Assembly: GCA_032718475.1 (NCBI GenBank)
Contig: JAUCBJ010008045.1
Coordinates: 1-28,225, forward strand
Direction of reading: 5' to 3'
Length of the DNA: 28,225 nucleotides
From: Nemertoderma westbladi
Lineage: Eukaryota; Xenacoelomorpha; Nemertodermatida; Nemertodermatidae
Shown: piece after piece, positions 17,760 to 26,645 of the stretch
Position numbering within the stretch: the stretch's first letter is position 1
How the letters are laid out: each line of letters opens with the position of its first letter
Position numbers and translations under genes: made by a program
The notes under the pieces: generated by a model
Told to the model about the DNA's origin: nothing
The model's input: only the letters and a program-made list of their open reading frames with translations
Databases searched by the model: none

Positions 17760-20648
17760 ATGGCAACAAGTGGAGGAAATTGTTACAAGAACATTATGAG
17801 GGGAAGGAAAGCACCCCGCAACGACCAAATGGACGAATATCTAGAATCAATCGATTATTGGCGGAAGTGTATCGCCAAAGATGGTTCTTGCTTATTTCGT
17901 ATTGTCGCAGAACATATCTATATGTGTCAATCCGAACACCTAAAAGTTCGTGAACAGTGTGTGAACTTCATGGAGACAAACCCGAACATGTTTCGGTCTC
18001 TCGTGAAGGAGCCATTTGAGAGGTATCTATGCTGCCTCAGGAATCCTAAGGAATGGGGAGGTCATGTCGAGATGTCAGCTCTATCGATGATATATGAACG
18101 TGATTTTATATTGTTTCTCGAACCCGGCAAAACACCTCCTCAGCCAGTAACAAGCAATGGATTTGAGAAGGTGATCATGCTATGTAGCACTGGGGGAAAC
18201 CATTTCGACGCCGTCTTCCCCAAGTCCTTTCAGATGAACAGCGCTTTGTGTCAAAGTATTGTGTATGAGGTTTTGTATAATCAGGTATTCAAATTCGAGG
18301 TTGACACCATATTGGAGTCTGTGGAGATCCTTCGAGAGCAGACTGCTCGGGCTCGTAGGGAGAGTATGTGTAGCGATGGGGGGAGTTCCCCAGAAGGTAA
18401 AGACTTTGCCAATGAGGCCGAGACATCTTGTGAGTCTGTTTCGGAAATTGATGCCAAGTTAACCAAAATGCGTTTGTCCGAGAAATGGCCCCCGTTTCCT
18501 TACAAGATAGTCAAGTCTTTAGACCCCGAAATCTACCGAAATGTCGAATACGATGTTTGGATAGAAGCGCGCAAAGAACAACAACGTATTGAGTTCCCCA
18601 TCAACGGCAATCTCCACTACTCTATTGGTGATAAAGTCCTTGTCTTTCTCGATAATTCAAACATCCTCTATCACGCTCATATCCAGGAGATCAACGACCC
18701 TATAGGTCATGTTACAGTGTTTGTTACCGAGTTGGGTCAGAGACACACAGTGCCATTTAGGTACCTCCGCCCAGCCACGCCCCCCTTTCCTTGGCTGATC
18801 GTAGCCAATAATAATAATAAACAAACATCATCTCCTGCGAACGTAGGTTACGAGGATCCTAGAACAGGTAGCGTTGTTTCTAAGCAACACGGTAAGCGGT
18901 ATTCTTGGTCGTCATCGCCGCAACACCCTGCCGCATCGACCACATTGTCTGGTGGAGGCTTTGATAGCAGCACCCCTCGGGGTGTCGCAACACCTCGCGG
19001 TTTGATACCCCAGACACCATCGTACGATGGCTCCCCAGTATGGCCACCCCCCACCGCACCCAGAGGGTTCACTCAGTCATCCGGGTCAGCCTTTGTGGCC
19101 ACACACCCTTCGGTAACATCCCGCCCATCATCTACCCCGGCGGCATACCCGATGCCCCACCCACCGCAGCAACACATGAGTGGAGCGACACCGAGGAATT
19201 ACGTCGCCCAGATGAGAGACCAATCAGTAGATCCTGGTGAGGATCTTATAGTGAGTCCGTTGGAGGACAGTGGTTGCTACGGAGGCGGGGACTTTCCCAA
19301 CTACTACCCACCATCGCAGATAGCGGGTTCCGCTTCCCAGGAATACAGTTTCCCGGGATTCGGACTCCACGGCAACATGGGGTCTCCTCCACCCGGAGGT
19401 CGTCGTTCTATCTCCCCTTCGATTCCGATACCCACCTCGAATCCGCGCCTTTCCCACCACCAATCCAGTCTTCCCAATGAGTTACCATGGCAGCCACACC
19501 CGCAGCACGCGGCTGTCCCGTTGCACGTTGGTGTCGCAGACCAGCCAGGGTACCCGCTGCCAGTCGGAGGTTCCCCCTTCGGGTACCTCCCGATGAGTCC
19601 GTCTCCGATTCCCTTTGTACCGGTAGTACTGCCCTGCACAGAGAACCTAGTCGGGCCTGTTAATTACGCGGCAGGATCCTCTGTAGATCCAGTGGGGAAC
19701 GACCTCCCGATAAACGATGTCTCCACCCTCCGGTTCTACTACAACCTAGGCTACGAGTACTACCGCTATCTCACTATGATCCATATGAACCACCACAACA
19801 ACCAGATGTTCTCCCGCGGCAACCCGCAGCAGAGCGCTCCGTTTACCCAGCATCCCACCTGGCGGCAACAACCGGATCAACCCGCCGCCTATCCCACTGA
19901 TATGTTCACCGACGTTCCAGTGGAGGACCCCAACGTGAACTGCGCGTCCGGGAAACCATTGGGGATGATGGCGGGGTGTCCCCCGTCTGAAGGGGGGCAG
20001 AATCCTTACCTTGTGTTTATGGGGCAGTCGGGGCCCCCGGCTGATCGGATGATGGCTTACCCCGCGGCCCAGACACCCGGTATGGTAGGGGGCCAACAAA
20101 GCAGTGGTTTATTTCCCGGCACGTTTCAACAGGTTGCCACTCCGCTCCACCCTTGCGCCGCGACACCCTTGAAGCCATGTGGCGCCCCCATGCAGCATTC
20201 ATCATCGGCTGTGGTTCATCCATCCAGCACTGGGATACATCCAAGCAATGGGGCACCGATGCATCCCTCTTACACGGTTACGGCAATGCATCCCACTGGA
20301 GCGATGCAGACAATGCATTCTTCCGTTGCAGCAATGCATCCTACTGGTACGGCAATGCATCCCACCGGTGCAGCAATGCATCCCTCCGCTGCAGTAATGC
20401 ATCCCACCGGCGCCGCAATGCATTCCACCGGTGCCGCAATACATCCTGTCGGCGCAGCTATGCATCCCACCGCACTGCCAATGCATCAAACAGCTGGAGC
20501 AATGCAAAGTGGCGGTGCTCTACTGCAACCCGCAGCAATGCCATATCAACTGGCCCACGCGCCGTTGCAATCTCGTCCCGCTAGTGTATCGCGCTTACAC
20601 CAACCTTGCGGTGGGCCACCAATAACATCGTCGAACATTAAGTGTTAA
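17760..20648 (+). CDS. OTUD4: OTUD4-like OTU deubiquitinase with Tudor-like domain, single exon
   Basis: The 962-aa frame is uninterrupted. ATG 17760 follows an in-frame TAG at 17754 and has A at -3 and G at +4. The OTU cysteine-protease domain (about 25-165) has D41 and C44 in AKDGSCLFR and H148 in GGNHFD, so the catalytic triad is present at nearly the spacing of vertebrate OTUD4. Residues about 165-215 match the extension CQSIVYEVLYNQVFK. A second conserved block, SLDPEIYRNVEYDVW (about 255-270), leads into a Tudor-like barrel (about 280-338). The remainder (340-962) is a proline-, serine- and methionine/histidine-rich disordered tail ending in heptapeptide repeats. The family removes ubiquitin (K48 and, when phosphorylated, K63 chains in the vertebrate protein) and binds RNA granules; here that is inference. 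OTUD4 genes known to me have many introns, so one exon suggests a retrogene. Orthology is likely but untested. Confidence 0.92.
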   Translation: MATSGGNCYKNIMRGRKAPRNDQMDEYLESIDYWRKCIAKDGSCLFRIVAEHIYMCQSEHLKVREQCVNFMETNPNMFRSLVKEPFERYLCCLRNPKEWGGHVEMSALSMIYERDFILFLEPGKTPPQPVTSNGFEKVIMLCSTGGNHFDAVFPKSFQMNSALCQSIVYEVLYNQVFKFEVDTILESVEILREQTARARRESMCSDGGSSPEGKDFANEAETSCESVSEIDAKLTKMRLSEKWPPFPYKIVKSLDPEIYRNVEYDVWIEARKEQQRIEFPINGNLHYSIGDKVLVFLDNSNILYHAHIQEINDPIGHVTVFVTELGQRHTVPFRYLRPATPPFPWLIVANNNNKQTSSPANVGYEDPRTGSVVSKQHGKRYSWSSSPQHPAASTTLSGGGFDSSTPRGVATPRGLIPQTPSYDGSPVWPPPTAPRGFTQSSGSAFVATHPSVTSRPSSTPAAYPMPHPPQQHMSGATPRNYVAQMRDQSVDPGEDLIVSPLEDSGCYGGGDFPNYYPPSQIAGSASQEYSFPGFGLHGNMGSPPPGGRRSISPSIPIPTSNPRLSHHQSSLPNELPWQPHPQHAAVPLHVGVADQPGYPLPVGGSPFGYLPMSPSPIPFVPVVLPCTENLVGPVNYAAGSSVDPVGNDLPINDVSTLRFYYNLGYEYYRYLTMIHMNHHNNQMFSRGNPQQSAPFTQHPTWRQQPDQPAAYPTDMFTDVPVEDPNVNCASGKPLGMMAGCPPSEGGQNPYLVFMGQSGPPADRMMAYPAAQTPGMVGGQQSSGLFPGTFQQVATPLHPCAATPLKPCGAPMQHSSSAVVHPSSTGIHPSNGAPMHPSYTVTAMHPTGAMQTMHSSVAAMHPTGTAMHPTGAAMHPSAAVMHPTGAAMHSTGAAIHPVGAAMHPTALPMHQTAGAMQSGGALLQPAAMPYQLAHAPLQSRPASVSRLHQPCGGPPITSSNIKC
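20331..20519 (+). repeat. nine 21-bp coding repeats (heptad A-M-H-P-T-G-A) in the OTUD4-like tail
   Basis: Residues 858-920 are nine consecutive heptads such as AMHPTGA, VMHPTGA, AMHSTGA and AIHPVGA, with less regular copies back to about residue 820. The GCAATGCATCC core recurs every 21 bp. The repeat gives a histidine-methionine-rich, low-complexity end to the protein and is likely to vary in copy number. Confidence 0.9.
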
Positions 20649-21526
20649 GAAATACTCGCAAACCTAAGTGAATGAATGTTATTCCTTTTGTACGTTTCCA
20701 TTTTATATTTGCAAGGAAGAAATATTGATTTTGGATTATATTTAGGCCTAGTTGGTAAAAGGGACTTTTGCAACATCAAAAAAAATATATATATATTTTT
20801 GTTTATAATATTTTAGGTAGTTTCCAGTTTAACATTGTATATTTCCCAAATCAATTTTACTGGATATTTAATTATTAATTATTTGGTACTGTATTTGTTA
20901 TGGTGTTTGTGACACAGTCTAGGATTCAGCAAAGAGGTATGTTTTGTTTTATTTTCGCATTTTTTTATCAACTTCTGGGGATGTGGAATTTATTAAAATT
21001 TTATCGACCATTGACAATGCGTAATGAGTAGACTATTTATTAATTAAATAAACATAAAAGTTTTTGGAGGCTGTAAAATTCATCAAATGGCACAATTTCA
21101 TACATGAGTTTCCACCATTTATTTTCCTCACCTTGTACCGCGAAAACTATTTACAAACTTTAATATTTTTTGATTTTTGACAGGGACAGACTAAGTTTAA
21201 AAAACAAAGATTTTCGTGGTACATTATTGTAGTACAGTAGGTTATCCAGAGGTGTGGATGGACTCTGGATGAGATCGAAGCGAGTTAACAAAACATACTG
21301 GGTCCTCAACTCTCGAGGATTATTCATTTATTAAAATATTATAAATGTAATTATTATATTAAATTTATTATTTCTAATGACTTTTGGTACTTTGGTATTT
21401 GGGTATAAATATTTATTGATATTATGTCGATATTTTAATGAACTATTATAATATGGTGGCTGGAAGAAATTTTCCCCAAAATTAATTTGTAATCTTCTAT
21501 CTACTTATTACATATGGAAAGGAAAA
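20649..21526. other. OTUD4-like 3' UTR and flank, AT-rich
   Basis: No coding frame is seen. A candidate AATAAA lies at 21047-21052, about 400 bases after the stop. A lone CAGGGACAGACTAAG at about 21181 resembles the hAT-type end at 15866 but has no partner. Confidence 0.4.
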
Positions 21527-21634
21527 ATTAATTATAATTTACCGGTAAGAAAAGTTAATTATAATTTACCGGTAAGAAAAGTTAATTATAATTTACCGGT
21601 AAGAAAAATTAATTATAATTTACCGGTAAGAAAA
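21527..21634. repeat. 4 x 27-bp tandem repeat with TTACCGGTAA palindrome
   Basis: Four consecutive 27-bp units begin at 21527, 21554, 21581 and 21608 and differ only in the first base. Each contains the palindromes AATTATAATT and TTACCGGTAA followed by GAAAA. Near-identity implies recent expansion. Confidence 0.92.
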
Positions 21635-24284
21635 GTGCTGAAATTTATTTTATTTATGATTCTTATATAGTCATTTTATACATCAATAAATTTATTTTTG
21701 TTTATTTTCTTTTTTTCCTGATGGAAGATTTAGTTTTTTTATAGGCCTACGGTACAGTATATCATTTATTGTATTTTTACAATTATATAGTAGCTTAGCA
21801 TTATATTGTATAGGATTACTTAACTTAATTATATAATGCAACATTCAACATTATTTATCATATATATGTTTCTCGCATTTATTCGTATATAAATGATAAA
21901 TATTTAGTTTCCAGTCCACGTTAATTCTGTTTAAACCCAAACCTTCCCTTAGCATTTTACTGTTTTCTAAATCCAACATTTCTGTTTTTCAATAACCCTG
22001 TGAATTAAAATAACTAATTTGGTTAGCTAGAGGCGACCATTATATATATTTTATAAATATTTTTACCAATGCAATATATATAATAATAAATAATTATTAT
22101 AGGTAAGACAATTAAACAGTTTGTTTACCAACTTTAAGATATTATGCTGTGCTTTTAATTTTAAGCACGTGAATTAAGATTCACTCCTGTTTTCTATTTT
22201 TTGGTAAAGTTTGGGTATAATGATTTAATTGTTGGAACTTATTAACACTTTGGTGGCGGGTTTATTTTTTTGGTTACACTTTTACGGTGCGGTTGTAGGT
22301 ATGTACCGTGTATATGTTTTATGAATATTTTTGATATTTGTTTTGGTTTGTTTTTCTTTCTATTTTTTGAATGTTATACCGACTACATTTTTATATTCTT
22401 TGGATAAAGTATAAAACTATTATAAATAATGTTGGTTTGTCTCGACTACATATTTACACGTCAACAATAAAGGCGATGATGTTAACAATTTGAAAGCGTC
22501 GCCAATTAAGTGATCGATCAGTTGTACGAACAAGTATATGTTTCTGACTTTTAGCCGTTTATTGATTGTACAGAGACCAACAATTCGTTTCTTTGTTTTG
22601 GTAGGTGGGTAGTAGTGGGGATATCATTCAACTATTCATATATAAATGTAATAACTATGTTAAATATTCTGTAATGCTGTCTGTTTTTGCTGGTTTTATT
22701 TATAAGTTGGAAATTTGATGAATAAAATAACATTACTTATTATAAATAACTAATAATATATATATTATAAATAAACCGAAGAGTCTGTGCGATCGGTAGA
22801 CATTTCGTCGCGTTACTACAGTAGAACTCAAGTCGATTTTTTTTTGGATTTTCAACTTTTTAACTTTGTTTTCTCTTCTTCCGGAAGTGGAACCCCATAA
22901 TATCCGATATCGACCATTCTACTTGGTAAGTTTCCTTTCCAGAAGTATTTCTTAGCTGAACACGAATAGTGAGGGAACACCCTGTAAATCAGTTTTCGCA
23001 TTAATTTCTGGAAAAATCCCTCAGTCATAAATAGTTTTTATTGGAAAATGCCATCGATATACATCAGTGCTATTTATATAAAGCCATACTTTAAAGTTTA
23101 ATGATACCAATTACGAGCTTTAGGCACTAAGTTTATAATAGAAACACTATTTTATTCAATTTCTACCATTTATTAAAAAAATAAAGTTTATTATAGACGG
23201 AAAAAAGTCGACGTATGGTGCTCTACCTTTGTACGTGACGTTTCGTATTGCTGATGTTATTGTATATGAGGTGTAATACAATATAATCTAACGAGATACA
23301 TTGTATAAGAATCTCCCTCATTTATACTTTTACTAATTATGTTCTTGGCATTTGAGCTTAAGTAATTAATTAATTAATTAATTAAGTAATTAATTAATTA
23401 CCTATGATATTATTATTACGTTGTTTTTAACAACAATGTGGTGTTCGAGTTATTTTCTTTCTTCCCATTTTATTTAGCTCATTGTGTAACAAACCATCTT
23501 GTTTTAAGTGAAACTGCCATTTAACTTGTACCATTTTGGTTGTTGTGTATTTATCTTGATCTGCTGCCACGTTCTCTGGTGATCAGATCATTGGTTTTAT
23601 ATATTTGTGCGTGGCGTATCTGTAATACTGTTATGTCATTGTATTACTGGACAATGCTATGATGTAGTAATTGAATTAACCAGCTATTCAAACTACAGGT
23701 CTAACTATTTAATATCTCAAACGAAGTCTCAATTTACCTTATTTACAATGATGTATACGAATTTATTGTTTCAATATATTTGTGCTAAATTTGTTAGAAC
23801 CACCCTGTTATAAGTATTGCGTAACTTCATACTTGCTATGAAAGTTGCCCATAATAGATATATTATTAATAATAAATAAAATGAAATATTAGTACACAAT
23901 TCAGTTATTGTACTGTATTTTTGTTTGTACTTTACTTTCTATATACTTCCTCAAATCGATGAACATTTTCAAATTTAGTAATGACCTATTGTCAGGTGCT
24001 TTATTGTATTCCATTCCATAACTGAAATTAAATTACCATATCAGAAACATGTGCAATAATTTTGTAATATGTACTATTATTGGTGTATTATACGTCGCAG
24101 TGCATATGTATACAGTTTGTTACGGTTAACTTAATAACAATTAATAATCAGCAAAGAAATAGGAAGTAACTGGAGGGAAAAGTTGGATGGGGTACATCAA
24201 TAATGTGGGCCTAAAGAGCAAAGTGTACACAACACATATTTATTGCCATTATAACTAATTGTAGGTCACAGCTTAGCAAAGTCG
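21635..24284. other. long AT-rich stretch without recognised genes
   Basis: Both strands lack convincing coding frames. Notable items are an imperfect AT-rich hairpin at 21852-21902 (10-bp perfect outer stem TATTTATCAT/ATGATAAATA) and a TTAA microsatellite at about 23360-23400. A short open frame at 23607-23813 starts from GTG and looks random. Confidence 0.5.
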
Positions 24285-24350
24285 GCATTTACATCCAGGT
24301 GGGATCGAATTGGTGACCTCTAGGTTGGCAGTCTGGCGCTAAGAAACCCA
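24270..24350 (-). repeat. possible tRNA-derived SINE head (Pol III box A and box B)
   Basis: Read on the minus strand, TTAGCGCCAGACTGCC is followed about 20 bases later by GGTCACCAATTCGATCCC. These resemble the box A and box B spacing of tRNA-derived SINEs, with a box B core close to GGTTCGANTCC. The match is imperfect and no SINE tail was identified. Confidence 0.35.
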
Positions 24351-24429
24351 ACACGTAACTCGAATGGTAATTGTGGGCCTACCCACGTATTGAGCGACTG
24401 TGATTTACTGAAGGGCCATTCCCATCCGA

Positions 24430-24820
24430 TTATTATATTATAATCACTTTGGGGGTGGGTGGTCATTGGTTAAAGGCATTAATTACAGGTGATTGATTGA
24501 TTACCAGGAACAGGGGGGTGGGAGGTCGGTGCCTTTGATTATAGGGGGGTGGGTGGGCAAAGGCGGATCTATGTAATCATGTCTCTTCGTCACAGACTAC
24601 CACAAAGAATGCACCCATATAGGTGCGGTGATGGGGATTTACCGCCGTTTCACTTTTTATTTCTAAATATATGTTAAACTTTACTTTTTATTTTTAAATA
24701 TGTAAAAATTTAACTTTTTTTTTCTAGTGTATGTTGAACTTTACTTTAACTTTTGAATTAACGTTTGAATCCTTGATTACATGGGGTGGGTGGGTGGTAA
24801 AAATTGAGCTAATAAGTGAT
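24430..24820. repeat. GT-rich simple repeats and a degenerate ~31-bp T-rich tandem repeat
   Basis: GGGGGGTGGGTGGG-like blocks occur near 24450, 24515, 24545 and 24785. Between them, 24651-24747 holds three degenerate units of about 31 bp built on ACTTTTTATTTxTAAATATxTGTTAAACTTT. No gene is present. Confidence 0.6.
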
Positions 24821-25687
24821 TACGTCTTACTTCCATGGCTGGCCCCTGAGTCGTTGGGGCCACGACAAAATCAAGGACCTGGAATATGATGAACAAGGCA
24901 GAAGATGTTTCGGGCATAATCTACTAATTTACTTTTAATTTAAAATTGGAATATTATGTACTGTAACTATAACTACATAGTTTGAAGAGGATGTATGTAT
25001 ATTATGTTATTATTCATTTATATTACGGTTTAAAATGAATTATGGGGCAGGTGGGGATCTATATAATTGTCATGCTCCATTGCAGCCGCATTAAAAATGT
25101 TATGCCGGCTTATCAACAAAATTCCGCCGCCACAACCCCCAAACACCCATGATCACCATCTCAGCGTAGTCCTAGATTATGTAGAAAATATATATGTATT
25201 ATTTACATTTATTCATATTAACATTTTCTGAATGCAATTACTGTACATAGTGATTACTTGATCTGTATAGCATATTATGATTGATAAATAACATTATGCT
25301 AAGATTTTAAACTGTGTCGTCAGTTAATCTTATAAAGTACTTGACTATAGACTTAAGGTAAATATTTTTAAATTGCCACCAAATGTCGTTATTTACTTTC
25401 TATCACGCTATTTACTCACCGATCTCTGGCAATATTATTATTGATCTGCGCAAAATATACTGTTTACGATTATAATATTTGGTGTAGGTATTAATTTATG
25501 TAGTACATATCATTACGCTAGAGGAAACACTCGAACTTACCATTTTAATGTTAACCCTTGATCTCAATAATACATCCCACCATTTTATTTTAATATGTCA
25601 CTTCCTTCTTATTCAACTCATTTATACTGTAGTATATTAAATCACTACTAAATCACATTTATTTCTTGGGTTTAAATATATCACGTG
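24821..25687. other. AT-rich DNA, nothing recognised
   Basis: No coding frame, RNA gene or transposon end was seen in this stretch. Confidence 0.5.
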
Positions 25688-25910
25688 TTTCCTTGGTTGG
25701 GTGAATTAGCCCGCGAGTATTCTTAGCCCGCGGGTATTCTTAGCCCGCGAGTATTTTTAGCCCTCGAGTTAGTAAAGGAGCAGGTTAGTAAAGGAGCAGG
25801 TTTCAGAGGCGTATTGGGGGGAACCAAAACAATAAACGTTATTGTTTTGCGGACTAAGAATACCCACGGGCTAAGTATACTCGCGGGCTAAGCTTCCTTT
25901 GGTTGGGGGG
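25688..25910. repeat. inverted-repeat cassette of 17-bp TTAGCCCGCGAGTATTC units
   Basis: Four direct 17-bp units (25706-25722, 25723-25739, 25740-25756, 25757-25773, the last degenerate) are mirrored by two inverted units at 25858-25874 and 25875-25891. Between them is a 16-bp tandem pair TTAGTAAAGGAGCAGG (25769-25800) and a perfect 11-bp hairpin CAAAACAATAA/TTATTGTTTTG (25825-25849). Outside both arms are near-identical direct copies of TTCCTTGGTTGGG (about 25689-25701 and 25894-25907). The layout could be a small transposon-like unit, but no family is recognised. Confidence 0.75.
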
Positions 25911-25964
25911 AGTGCTTTTGTTTTGACGTAATCAAAATGGAACACTATTATTTTTGAGAGCAAT

Positions 25965-26090
25965 GGTGGGAATGTAGATGGGAAGGTGTTTGGGAATGTG
26001 GGAAGATGGGTGGGAAGGTGGATGGGAATGTGGGAAGATATGTGGGAAGGTGGATGGGAATGTGGGTGGGAAGGTGGATGGGAATGTGAG
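25965..26090. repeat. G-rich minisatellite (GGGAAGGTGGATGGGAATG)
   Basis: Copies of GGGAAGGTGGATGGGAATG start at 25980, 26012, 26044 and 26068 (spacing 32, 32 and 24 bp). They are built from smaller TGGGAA and GTGGG units. Open frames on either strand here are by-products of the repeat. Confidence 0.8.
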
Positions 26091-26109
26091 GAAAATTCAA
26101 CACATGTTA

Positions 26110-26520
26110 AAAGGTTATGCAGGGAACTAAAGGAACGGGTTACCGGGTCGTATGGATGTAACCAAAACAATATACGATGTTCTTACCAATTTAGGGAAAG
26201 GAGCAAGTTACAGAGGTGGGCTTTTCTAACCTAAACTTGTTACAAATTGAAGGGAAAAGGACAGTATACAGAGTCGAACTTTCCTAACCAAAACAATAAA
26301 CGATGTTGTTACCTAACAATTGCTGGAAAGGGGTCCGTTATCTTGAGACAGGGTGGGAAACTGGACGCAAAACCCACCTTGGCGAATTAATATCCCACCT
26401 CAATGTTAAATTCTCAATTTAGGGAAAGGAGCAGGTTACAGTGGCACGTTCTTTTAACCAAAACAATAAACTAAACACAGTAGAACGGGTTACAGTTTTA
26501 TTTTTGAGAGTAATCAACTG
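26110..26520. repeat. degenerate 60-80 bp tandem family (GGGAAAGGAGCAGGTTACAG ... CCAAAACAATAAACG)
   Basis: Degenerate copies recur at about 26110-26185, 26190-26245, 26250-26320 and 26418-26500. The first-seen copy is inside the inverted cassette (25775-25840). Each has an AAAGGANCNGGTTACAG head and an AACCAAAACAATAAACGATGTTGTTACC tail in whole or part. The array links the cassette at 25.7 kb with the C-rich block at 26.53-26.60 kb. Confidence 0.55.
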
Positions 26521-26537
26521 TTATTTGCGTCCAATTT

Positions 26538-26645
26538 CCCCCCCCCCCCCCCCCCTCCTTACCACATTCCCCACCCACCTTCCCAGAGTTCCCACACACA
26601 CACACCACCACCTTCTCAATCACCATCCGACCGACCGACCGCCTG
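26538..26645. repeat. poly-C tract and C-rich simple repeats
   Basis: A run of about 19 C residues is followed by CACCCACCTTCCCAGAGTTCCCAC, which is roughly the complement of the G-rich minisatellite at 25965-26090. It is followed by CA and CCGA simple repeats. No gene is present. Confidence 0.7.

Noticed and set aside
19224-20507. Several long open frames on the other strand and in other frames across the OTUD4-like tail, including GGMHC repeats
   Set aside because: They are shadows of the 21-bp coding repeats and of the GC-rich coding strand.
21181-21195. CAGGGACAGACTAAG resembling the hAT-type end at 15866
   Set aside because: It has two mismatches to the 13-bp end, no inverted partner downstream and no target duplication.
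21527-21634. Regular repeats considered as a CRISPR array
   Set aside because: Units are contiguous with no unique spacers, and the DNA is eukaryotic.
25871-26234. HPPSH- and GGWEC-like repetitive open frames on both strands
   Set aside because: They are produced by the G-rich minisatellite and have no start context or conserved domain.
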